This document shows positions 11,004 to 23,192 of a DNA stretch of 64,000 nucleotides, piece by piece. The position numbers were made by a program, and so were the translations under genes. Positions within the stretch are counted from its first letter, which is position 1, and every line of letters begins with the position of its first letter. Origin of the DNA: Lobulomyces angularis (Eukaryota; Chytridiomycota; Chytridiomycetes; Lobulomycetales; Lobulomycetaceae); the NCBI GenBank assembly GCA_027604685.1, contig JADHYX010000004.1, positions 71,606 through 135,605 of the forward strand, given 5' to 3'. A model generated the notes under the pieces. It saw nothing but the letters and a program-made list of their open reading frames with translations. It had not been told where the DNA came from and did no database searches.

Positions 11004-12238
11004 ATGGTGAATTTTATTCAAAAGTTATACTCGTAAGTCTCTCCATTTTTGCAATTTAATGAAAATAAACTCACATCATAAAATTTTTTTTTTTAAGAAT
11101 CTTAAATGATAATACCTATCAAAACAGCATAAAATGGTCAAAAAGTGAAACTTCTTTTATAGTAATTAACTCTAACATTTTCGCAAACGAAGTTCTACCT
11201 TTAATATTCAAACATTCAAACTTTATTAGTTTCGTTAGACAACTTAATTTGTATAATTTTCATAAAGGTACATAAATGAATGTTAATATTACAAACTTTT
11301 AATTGTTTGTCTGCAGTTAATAGAGCTTATCATAGACAAAATACAATTACTGATGAACAAAGGGCAGCGGAACCAAGAGAATTTAGTCATGAAAAGTTTA
11401 TTAAAAATAGACCCGAATTACTTTCTCAAATTCAAAGAAAAATTGGGCCCAGTTTAAAACGCCGCAGTAGTAAAGTTTTGAGTATTCAAACTAACCCCGG
11501 AACCGACAGCTCTTTCAATGGTTTTGAGTCCAGTAACTCGAGTACTAAATGTAATAGCGAAGAAAACCTTTTCTCAGATATTTCTGGTGATAATCCTACT
11601 AAAACTGACATCTTCTTTAAAGGTAGCTAAATTTTACCACAAAATGTCATTGTTAATATCTTTTTTTTGTGTAAATTTTAGCAGTCCTTAATAGCAAAGA
11701 AAAAAATTCATTAATGTCACCTTTAACTATGCGTTCTGACTCTGATGAAAGTGCTATATACCGATGTGAAGAATCAAAGTTAACTCAAAAAAGGTTAGAT
11801 TATTCCTTTCCATTTCCAAGATTGCAAACTCCAACAACACCAGATTCCCTGAACGAAAGTATCAACTGGACGCCAAAAAATAAATATTATCAACATAATT
11901 TAAAAAAAGAAGATTACGAATTAACTTTGAATACCTCAAGCAGAACAAATTCAGACACAAAATTAAATTTTAAAGAATTCTACTCACTACCACCTGAAAA
12001 TAATGAAGGTATTGAAATTTATAATCAAAAGGATGGAATGCGGTTAGTTGAAGGAGAAGTAACAGAAAAAATAGAAAAGAATAAAGTATTAAAAGAGTAC
12101 ATTTCAGTTTTTTCAGAGAAGGCTGCACCCAACAAAGATAATGCAGAAAACAATAACAAATTGACTTTATTTACTGTTAATGCTTTACTTTCAACAGAAA
12201 AACCCAATGGAAATCCACTCCAAAGATATTGTAATTAG
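11004..12238 (+). CDS. Heat-shock-factor-type transcription factor (paralogue B)
   Basis: Four exons: 11004-11032, 11098-11267, 11317 to about 11621, and about 11682-12238. The start MVNFIQKLYSILND is the canonical first helix of an HSF DNA-binding domain. The domain continues IKWSKSETSFIVINSNIFAN, LIFKHSNF and the recognition helix SFVRQLNLYNFHKVNRAYHR. After the wing (TDEQRAAEPREFSHEKFIK) comes a basic segment (SLKRRSSK) and a long Ser/Asn-rich, probably disordered region. The C-terminus carries LKEYISVFSEK and KPNGNPLQRY just before the stop, a pair of motifs repeated in paralogue C. I saw no obvious long leucine-zipper trimerisation domain. It is convergent with paralogue C, 496 bp apart. 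Role as a stress regulator is inferred from family only. Confidence 0.88.
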
Positions 12239-12734
12239 AATACTTAAAAAAAATTTCAAAAATATTTCTTTTTGTAATATCATTTTTATATAATGTAAAT
12301 TATTTTATAAATTTTCTTTATTTTAAATTTCTTTTCTTCTTTTATTAAATTAGATTTGGTTTAGAATAAGCGAGTCATTATGCATTACTAATTTCTTGAC
12401 CATTGTTATGCTGTTTTTTGAATAAATTTTATTCTCATTTCAAAAAAAACTCTAAAATGAGGAGAAGTGACTATTTGACAAAGATAACCCTAAGTGGTAT
12501 TTTTAAATCAACTTAATTTAAGTCAGTGAAAATTTATTTATTAAAAATCAAAATTTTAAAATGTACTTAACAAATTTAACTTCGTCATTTCAGTCAAAAT
12601 TTATTTATTTAATTTTAAAATTTTTAAATGTTTTTTTTTTTTTTTTTTTTTTTAATTTAATTAATAAAAAATAAAATAAATGGTTGGAAAAAATATAAAA
12701 AAGTGCAATATAGTAAATTTTGCAAAAAAATGCT
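12239..12734. other. Convergent 3' flanks of HSF paralogues B and C
   Basis: AT-rich 3' flanking sequence of two convergent genes. It contains a T tract near 12630-12652 and an imperfect short repeat (GTGAAAATTTATTTATT near 12535 and GTCAAAATTTATTTATT near 12592). No coding potential seen. Confidence 0.5.
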
Positions 12735-13774
12735 TTAGCAAAGGTCATATCTTTGAAGTGGACTTCCATTAGGCTTCAGCTGAGACAATAAATTTTTAAC
12801 ATTTAAATATCCTTTTTCTGAATCGGAAAATACTGAAACATATTCTTGAGAAAGTAGTGGGGAGTTATAATATTCTTTATTTTTTCCTTCTTGCTCCCCT
12901 TCAGTAAGGCTGATTTGAACACCCGTTGATTTATTTAACGAAGATAAATATGAATTCATTATTTCATTTTGAAAATTTTCTACTGCCAATTTTTCTTCCT
13001 CCGATATTTCTAACATATAACTATTTTCCTCACATGAAATCGATGGTTCTGGTGTAGAAGGTAATATATCTGACACTAATGATGGTATTGGAGATGGTAA
13101 ATTGAGTGTATATGCATCTTCTTCTGATGAAGTTTCCGAATTAACTGATGTTAAAGGTGATACTAATCCTGCAACATATTTTTTATTTTTGGAATTATAA
13201 GAATCTACAAAAAAAATTAGTATTGGGAATCGTAAAAAAATTTACCTTTGTCACAGGCATTAGTATTTTTCGAAAGAATTTTTTTTTTAACATTAATATC
13301 TAAATTTTTCATATTATATAACTGGTCTTTTTTTGAATGCGGTTTAGTTTGAATTACCAAATTTTTGTTATTTAGTCTGCGCTTTAAACTTGAGCCTACT
13401 TTTCTTTGAATCATTGAGATTAAATCAGGTCTATTTTTTATAAATTTTTCATGACTAAACTCCCTATGTTCGGCTGCCCTTTGTTCTTCGGTAATGGTGT
13501 TTTGTCTGTGGTACGCTCTGTTTACTTTATGAAAACTGTACAAATTCAACTGTCTAACAAAGCTAATAAAATTTGAATGCTTAAATATCAATGGTAAAAC
13601 TTCATTTGCAAAAACACTTGAATTCAACACTATAAAAGAATCTTCGTTTTTTGACCACCTGATACAGTGATGGTATGCTTTATCGTTCAAGATACTATAA
13701 AAAATAAATATAAAAATAAGTTGATTAAATCCAAAAAAAACTTACGAATACAATTTTTGAATAAAGTTTACCAT
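12735..13774 (-). CDS. Heat-shock-factor-type transcription factor (paralogue C)
   Basis: Start ATG 13774 gives MVNFIQKLYS, spliced to ILNDKAYHHCIRWSKNEDSF. Then comes VFANEVLPLIFKHSNFISF, and the recognition helix reads FVRQLNLYSFHKVNRAYHR. The wing segment (TEEQRAAEHREFSHEKFIK) and basic SLKRRLNNK are nearly identical in layout to paralogue B. The remainder is acidic and Ser-rich (SDILPSTPEPSISCEENSYM), like an activation domain. It ends with LSQEYVSVFSDSEKG, NLLSQLKPNGSPLQRY and DLC. The N-terminal intron sits at the same place as in paralogue B (after LYS), supporting duplication followed by inversion. Two further introns are visible near 13205-13245 and 13695-13745. Confidence 0.88.
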
Positions 13775-15361
13775 TATTATAAACAATTCTTTTTTATCTA
13801 CTTTTTTTTAATTGATTCTAAATTTATCTCTATACTTTTTTAAAAATGAAAAAAAAAATTAAAAATAAAAATAAAAAAAAATGTAATGAAAAAAAAGATT
13901 ACATTTTAATTTAATTTAATTTATTAAATGTCGATGGTAATACAACAGAATTATAGATCTGTTTTAAAAGTCCGACGAAATTTTTTTGACGATTGTTAAA
14001 AGTTTGTAGCCCTTTGGATGAAGAAAAACCAAAAAATTTGCCCTCCTTAAAAGGTGTTTTAGAGTTTTCTATTGAGTTTCTATTGCTGCGTCAATTGAAA
14101 ATATGGGCACCTTTAACAATTTAATTTCGCAGAGTTCTTTTTTTTCATTCGTGAGAAGAATATCTGTTTTCATTTGGTCTTATTGTAAGTCCTTTTCTTT
14201 TTTTTCATTTACTTGTTTGTAAGTGTTTCTTTCAAATATGGCCGTTTGTTACATTAAAATTCTGTTTTTCATTTAGTAATAAGGTAATATTTTCATTTTT
14301 AAAATATCAATTTTGCATATTCTGTTGCTATCATACTGTACATAAATTAAATATCTAGTCCATACGAAATTTACATCGCATATATGCATCGATAATGAAT
14401 CGCCTCGTTTTTTACTTGCACAAGTGTTAATAATACTAAACATTATCATTTTAAAAATTCTATTTGTAATCAACGTTCAAAAATTAAATGAATTCAAGGA
14501 AGCTCTGATTGTAAAGTACAGCGATGAATTTCCTACATTCTGGCTTACCTAGATTATCGCATTCGTTTTTAGAATTGCGAAGCTAAATTCTCAATTTCCA
14601 TTTTTTAGTCCCAATACATTCTTACTTTTTACCAATCAGTTACTATTATACATCTACTATTTAACTTTTTGGTCACTCTTAACTCTTAATCGTAGTTCCA
14701 AAAAAAAAATTCCACTTGCTACATTTTGTTAAAATAAAGTGTGCTAGTGCGATTGTATGACAGCGTCAAGAGGAAATTGGAACCTGACCAAATCCTTTGG
14801 CAACTGAAGTCTTTTTTTTTTTTTCTTTCCCTGCGTTTAAATCCTGAAAGTACAAAACTTTAATTTATTAATCCAAACATTTTAAATAAGTTTAAAGAAA
14901 AAAAAAAATCAATAAACTTTTAAATTTGCAAAATTAGGGTGTATCTGTATTGATAAGCTTCAAATATTATTGTGGCAGAGATTTTAAACGTTAATGCATT
15001 ATTAATAGAACATTGCATATAAACCAACTATCTTACTGAAGAATTAGGTTGAAGGTTCAAAGTTGAAAAATTTCTTTAGTCTAAAGTAATAACTTAAAAA
15101 ATCACCTTTTCCTAGAAAAATCTTTAGTTCTGATTATTGAATTGACGAAATTGAAGCATTCAATTGTTAAAACTTAGAACTTTTTTCCATATGGTCGCAA
15201 TATATTTTTAAACTTTAATGCTTAAGTTTATAAAAATACATTGCATTAAAAGAAGAAATATTGCTGTCATTTTATATAATACTTTCTATATCATTAATTT
15301 TGCAATTTCTATTTACAATAAATAGGATTTTTGGTTGGCTTTGAAGGTAAAAAAAAAATTA
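13775..15361. other. Long AT-rich intergenic region with one unexplained reading frame
   Basis: Between HSF paralogue C and the HExxH gene. Most of it is stop-rich. The one protein-like stretch is on the minus strand at about 14090-13925, reading SIENSKTPFKEGKFFGFSSS then LQTFNNRQKNFVGLLKQIYN; it stops soon after. It has no visible start or splice partner and I do not recognise it. No tRNA or other RNA gene was seen. Confidence 0.4.
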
Positions 15362-16193
15362 ATGGCAAAAAAAAAAGTAAATCCTAATTTAAAAAATAAA
15401 AAATGCATTTTACCAACTACTCAACAAAATTTTACATTACCAGAAGTGAATTTGATATTACCAAACTATTGTTTAGTACTTAAATTTCCAAATTTACATT
15501 CTTTAAAAGCTGCTTTATTTAGAGCTCACAAAAATTTTGAAAATGGTGAGCTGAGGGGCCCATTGAAAGGTGTCAATTTTAGTTATTTATACTTGTTTGG
15601 TTTCGTTTTTTCCATTTCAATACCAAAATTAACTGAGGAAGAGTAAAATTTATTTTTTAATATCTTTTTAATTAAATTTAAGTTTTTTCACATAAAAAAT
15701 AAAAAAATTATAATTTAAAATATTTTGAATTTAGATTAATGGTTTGGAATTTAATCGAAAGCTTTAAAAATGTTTCTTACATTATTGCTGGTACTATTAA
15801 TTTACTTTTTTTATTTATATTTTGCTGTTCGTTTAAATTTTTTTAGGTTTGAAGTCTGATCAAAAAACTTTTCTTCATGAATGGTAAAAAAATAAAAGAA
15901 CATAAACTAAGTTATGTTTTTTTTTATTACATTTTAGGGCACATTGTATATATCATCAAAACGAGTCTTACAAAAATTTGTCAAAAAAAATTTATGATAA
16001 TCTTGAAAAACCACTACTTATTCAGGTTGAAAAGGAATTAATTTTGAGAAATTACAAAAAGGATAATTTTATTGATGAATTTCAAGCATACTTAATTGAA
16101 AGTCCTTTGGAATTTGGGAAGAAAAATTATAATTTATTACTGGAACATCATAAAAGCTTAAAAAAATGTTTAGGAGTTATTCCCACATTTTAA
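15362..16193 (+). CDS. Putative HExxH metalloprotein, revealed only after splicing
   Basis: No single exon shows the motif. Exons I can join: 15362 to about 15643, about 15736-15791, about 15847-15883 and 15938-16193. The first junction gives KLTEEELMVWNLIESFKNVS and the next IIAGLKSDQKTFLHEW. The intron at 15884-15937 splits the Trp codon of HEWAH. The joined core reads FLHEWAHCIYHQNESYKNL, and about 50 residues on comes DNFIDEFQAYLIE. HExxH plus a downstream Glu in DEFQAY is the layout of a zinc-binding gluzincin-like site; the extra His in IYH is notable. No signal peptide; the N-terminus is Lys-rich (MAKKKVNPNLKNKK). The total is about 200 residues. I do not recognise the family. Enzyme activity is inference; all splice sites are GT-AG and preserve frame. 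Confidence 0.65.
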
Positions 16194-16586
16194 ACTTGGA
16201 CTCTTTCGTAGAAAAATATGAAAGTTTGTTAAAATATTTAAAAGTACATCCAATTTAGTTATTTTTTTTATTTAATTTTTTTTTTTTAACTTAGATTTCA
16301 TTTTTATGTTCTATTTTATTATAACATTCTAAATTTTTTAACTGATTTTAAGTTTAAAATTAATAATTATAAACAACTTTTGAATATATAACGCTAATTG
16401 TAAAGTTACTTATTCTTATTATTTAAATAATTTATAATGTTTGTTACTTTAAATATTAAAATATTGTTGTTGAAATCATTTAAATTGCGAATAAACTACA
16501 CATGTTAAATTTTAATTCTATGTAACTATCAAAACAAATAAGATGAAAATCATAAATTTTACTGAACAAATTCCGAAAATCTATAT
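16194..16586. other. Convergent 3' flanks, no gene seen
   Basis: AT-rich sequence between the HExxH gene and the fungalysin stop codon. Only short frames; nothing I can support. Confidence 0.5.
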
Positions 16587-19025
16587 TTAACAGGTAATAT
16601 TACAAACAGATTTAACAGCCTTAACACAAATGGAATCCCAAGAGTTGCTACAGCAGTAAGGATCAGCATCACAAATTTTACCAACACAAGTATCACATGT
16701 TGCTACCAATGCACTTCCGGTAGTACATTTATCATGGGCACAAGCACCTGGGCTGGTTGTAGTTGTTGGAGATGGACTAGGTTGAGGTCCACCACATGCT
16801 TCAGGGAGGTCATAGTTGTCAACCATGTTAGCAGCATTTGCTCCCAATCCCCTTTTGGCAAATCCTTTCCAAATATCACAGTGGTATTTACCTCCAGCAT
16901 TTTTATCTGCAAGTATAAATGCGTCTCTAGCAGTAATAAAAGTAGGGGAGCAAGGTTGAAGTTTCATTCCTTAAAAAAAAATGTTGATATTAAAATTAAC
17001 TTCAATTTCTATTACCATTTAACAAAAATTGGAAAAAGTCAGTATTTCCTTTTCCACTGGCTGCATCATGTAATATATCAGTAGAGAAACCTGATTTATC
17101 TACCATATTCCAATAAACCTAACACTAGTTAATACGGTGAAAAATAGATTTCTTACTTCAAATAGAATGGTACCCCAAACAGTTCCAATGAAATGCACCG
17201 CACTGGATGACTTTATACTGCTGTAAAGTAAAGGATTTCTAGATTTGTCAGTACTATAGGCATATTGCCTAACTCCTGTAGGTTTGTTCATTACATATGC
17301 ACCAACTGCTCTATCTGTATCACGAGTGTCTGTAGCTTTTGCAGTTAAAACATACGAATTTACGTCAGACCACCCTTCACCCATTCCACCTGCTTGAGTA
17401 GTTCCAAGACAATTAACGTTGCTTGGTCCTCCTGTTAATCGATTACTGATACCATGCATAATTTCTAAATTTAAGAATAGAATCAAATTCTGAAATTTTT
17501 TATTTTTTTTTTACCATGAGTTACTACACAATTATCTAAATCCCCATCACGATTGGGAGTAGACTGAGTAAATAGATACATGTTCATTCTTCCACTTTGT
17601 CCATCTGGAGGTGTGGCAAAATTGGCATCTAAATGATTAAAAAAAAAACAACTTCAATATATTGAAATAAGAAGTTAATAAACGAACTGTTTGTTCCCCC
17701 TCCATCTTGAGAGTTTCCAATGATATGATCATTTCCTTTACCACCTTTATCAAAGTTATTTGTTTGGAAATTGCCAGATTTTTCGTCAAATCCATATTGA
17801 TAAGTAATATCATGAACTGCATTAGTCACGTAAAAGGTATTAACTAATCCAGCTTCCCAGTAAGTCTTTGCATCTTTTGTTTCATCAATGGGATAATCAA
17901 AATTATAATCTGGTTTGGTTACTCTTCTGGGTGTGTTTTGCTGAGTATCTTGTGCTTGAACATTATTACCAATTGTGGTAGGTTGATCTCCACTTCCATT
18001 GTTATGCCTAAAAATTCTGTAAAAAAACTAGTGAATTCTTAATGTAATACCATCCTAATGGGGAAGCAACTTTGTCGGCAGGATTAGTTAATATGACTCT
18101 TCCTTCACTTAAATCTTCATGTGGAAATCCTACAACATTGTACTTATAATCAACTCTTTTTTTTAAGAAGGATTTTCCAGGCGCCCTGCCAGCATCATGT
18201 CTAAATTCAACATCGTGTTCATGAACCATCCAATCATTTAACCCAATAACTTTGCCTTCATTCATTTCAACACTGCGTTTTAAAAAAAAAGTTAGTTAAA
18301 ATATTTAATATGTTAAGAAAAGCTTACAATCCATTGTAGTAATGATCTTTTAATGGCAAAGCAATATCAAAAACTTTTTCTAAAGTATCTTCAGTTCTGT
18401 AATATTTAACTGAGATGATAACATCGCCAAAATCATTTAATCCTGATATTTTAGTTCCCTCGGCTGTTTTAGTTTCAACGAATTTAGTTGGATCAAAAGT
18501 TAAGCCTAATTTTGTAAGCAAACTCTTCAATGCATCAATAGCACTAAATTTATCTCCTTTTTTTACAGTTAGACCAGTTTTTAACCAACTAGCACCGGTT
18601 CCGATTACGTTTCCACTGTTATCAATGTTTACATTTGCTGCAGCATTTACTACTTGAATGCCATCAACAGCTGGAGCATAGTGAAAGGTAGTAACATCCC
18701 CTATACTCTCCACACTGAATCGGAATGTGTAAATGAAGTTAAATTTTTTTGCTTACGTTGAAGTTAAAACAACATCAGGAGCTTGTCCTTTAGCAAATCT
18801 ACCAGATACTACACCAACGAGATGATCGTGAGCTAATTGCTGTTTCTGTTCTGCTGATTTTGGAGTCCTGGCTGCGTTATTCCCAACATCATAGACTTCG
18901 AAACTTGCTTCTGGGTTAAAGTAACCAGGCAACATTTCTTTAGTAGCAGTAGGGTTACCTGTTAAAGGGCTTGTTGCTACTGACAGCACTATTGATGCAA
19001 TACTTAAAATTGAACTTGATTTCAT
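16587..19025 (-). CDS. Secreted fungalysin metalloprotease (M36) with Cys-rich C-terminal module
   Basis: Extracellular zinc endopeptidase of the fungalysin family. The start at 19025 gives a signal peptide ([19 protein letters not shown]), then an FTP/PepSY-type propeptide ([32 protein letters not shown]). The mature domain includes [34 protein letters not shown] and [18 protein letters not shown]. The catalytic site is [16 protein letters not shown], with the third ligand in MGEGWSDV (about 17364-17390). An intron (17465-17514) splits the HExxH Glu codon. After the protease comes a [12 protein letters not shown] linker and a Cys-rich module ([20 protein letters not shown]) with ten or so cysteines, a type also seen in bacterial and basal-fungal secreted enzymes and possibly an adhesion or binding domain. 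At least seven exons. All active-site residues are present. Confidence 0.92.
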
Positions 19026-19393
19026 TTTAATTTTGTAGTTTTCTATAAATGTTTTATAATTTATAAATGTCTAATATATTTTATTAAAGATTCTTTGAAA
19101 ATTATAAGATTTATTTGATCCATTTATACATTTTTTTGCAAATTTACTTCTCAATAAATATTTTCACAAAACAACAAAAGAATTAGAATTAAATTGAAGA
19201 GATGACCTTGAGAGAATATTTACATAATTACTAAAATAATATTAATACAGCATCATTTATTCAATTGTAGAAAAATTTTCTCAAATGAAAACATATAGAA
19301 GAAAAAAAAAAATTCTACAGGTTCTAATTGTTCTGGACAAAGTGTTAATTTGTCTAGAATTATAATAAATTATATAAATATTTAAAATTTTTT
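19026..19393. other. Upstream flank of fungalysin, no gene seen
   Basis: AT-rich DNA upstream of the fungalysin start, which should contain its promoter. No recognisable motif and no coding frame. Confidence 0.4.
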
Positions 19394-20310
19394 TTATGGA
19401 TTTTGGTGTTTCTTTCGATAACCTGAGTCCCTGATGTCTTTCCAATCCTTAAAAAAGGGGATAAAACTAAAACGGTGTTATAAAATTTGAGAAAATTTGA
19501 AAAATAAAAATGTGACAATTTAATAATTTTCTCTCAATAGACTATTTAATTCAGACAATAACTCTATTTTTTATTTTAATTCCGACATCACTTTTTCTTC
19601 TTTGCTTGAAATGTAATCCTTTCTGGTGAAAAAGAAGAATAAAAGAATCAATGTCAAACCCCTTAAAAAGAAGGAAACAGAATTATCTTTTTATAAAAAA
19701 GGGTTATAATATCAGTTTATGTTGTTTTTCAGTTAGAACAGAGTGTCGATATTTTTTATAATTACGAAACTTTTTATCTACAAATAAATTAAAATTTTTT
19801 TGTGTAGTTGTTTATAATTTTTTTAAAATATTGAAAGGAGTTTGCTTAATTGTTAATACTTGTAAAATAGATGTGGAAGAAAGATCTACTCTGCATTAAT
19901 GTAAAATTATAGTAAAAACCTGTATTGTATCCTATTTTACCTCATTCTAAAACTTTATCTTTGTATATACTTTTTTAGTTTTTATTTGCATTAAACGCTG
20001 CAGTTAAACAGATCAACAAAATTTGTCTTCCTTTGCTGTTCAACTAATCATCAGCATCTGTGGTTTCAGGGTCTTTTAGTTAAATTATAATAAACAGCGA
20101 AAGCTTCCAAAAAACAAAAAATGATAACATGATATTCAAGTGAATACTTTTTTATTTTATTGGAACTCCAACACAAATTTCACCCAAAGTGTTTTAGTGC
20201 CTTTAATAAAAATTCACTCCAAGGGGAAGGAACTCTAATGGGACTACTATCCAAATTAAAGCTGTCAGCGACAGAAAGCGCAGCAGCTGTTTCAGCTTGA
20301 CGTTCGTTTT
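19394..20310 (-). CDS. Unassembled candidate gene or relic: several exon-like pieces
   Basis: Three exon-like pieces on the minus strand. (1) About 20310-20180: NERQAETAAALSVADSFNLD, SSPIRVPSPWSEFLLKALKHFG, visibly less AT-rich than its surroundings. (2) About 20030-19985: LVEQQRKTNFVDLFNC. (3) A piece ending at 19563 reads KGLHFKQRRKSDVGIKIKNR. It has a good pyrimidine tract plus AG upstream, and joins in frame across a GT-AG intron (19448-19562) to DWKDIRDSGYRKKHQNP and a TAA at 19394-19396. I could not connect piece 1 to 3 in one frame, and an in-frame stop lies just upstream of piece 1. It is therefore either a gene whose introns I misplaced or a partly decayed one. Family not recognised; the C-terminus is strongly basic. 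Confidence 0.3.
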
Positions 20311-20646
20311 AAGAGCTAAATTTAAAAAAATGGAATCATTTTTGGTAAAAAGTAAAAAAATTTAATAATTTAAAACTCATAGAAAATGAGGAGCAGAATA
20401 CATAGGTATGAACTGTAAAATTATTGAAGATATCAAGTAGATGGTTTTATTAAATGTGATTCATCCAATTCATGATTTTTTTTTTTTTTTTTTTTTTTTG
20501 ATAAATAACTCTAATAAAAATCTGAAGTAAATTTCAAGATCTTTCATTTTAAATTAACAAATTTTTCGTTTGTGTCGCATTTAATAAGGCAACCAAAATT
20601 TTATTTCCATAACGCAACTCTTATAAAATTGAAATCAACATTAATT
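20311..20646. other. Upstream region of lysyl-tRNA synthetase
   Basis: AT-rich sequence with a T tract near 20478-20499. No gene seen; it presumably includes the promoter of the KRS gene at 20647. Confidence 0.4.
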
Positions 20647-22767
<2,121 letters not shown>

Positions 22768-23192
22768 AATTTATAAGGGAAGAACTTTAATTTATTGCTC
22801 AATAGTTAATGCTGCTCCAACTTTTTATTTTTTTTATATTCGTTTTTGTTTTAGATATAATGCAAAAAATTTTATATAATTGTTTTTCGCAAAATAAATC
22901 TGTTATTTTTGATTTAAAATTTAATAATAGTGGTGCAATTTTTTTGCAGGTATTAATGATAATTTACTTATGAAATACTTTACATTCTTTGTTTACATTC
23001 AGCTATTTTTATCCAATGAAATTTTGTTAGTTAATTTTAGGTTTAGAATGTAATGCCATTTACAAATATTTTAATATGAGAAGATTAAAGTAACAGGATT
23101 GTGGAAAAACAAACAAATAATTACATTAATTTAAAAAGTAATAAAAATAATGAAATGAAACAAAAAATATATGATATGTTACTAAAATGGAT
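22768..23192. other. Convergent 3' flanks of KRS1 and HBS1
   Basis: AT-rich 3' flanking sequence between two convergent genes; no coding frame or RNA gene seen. Confidence 0.5.

Noticed and set aside
12630..12653. Poly-T tracts here and at 5822 and 20478 as tails of retroposed copies
   Set aside because: No adjacent intronless gene copy or target-site duplication was seen; homopolymers are common in this AT-rich sequence.
14273..14473. Minus-strand 66-codon frame after the HSF cluster
   Set aside because: No recognisable composition, splice partner or homolog; consistent with chance in AT-rich DNA.
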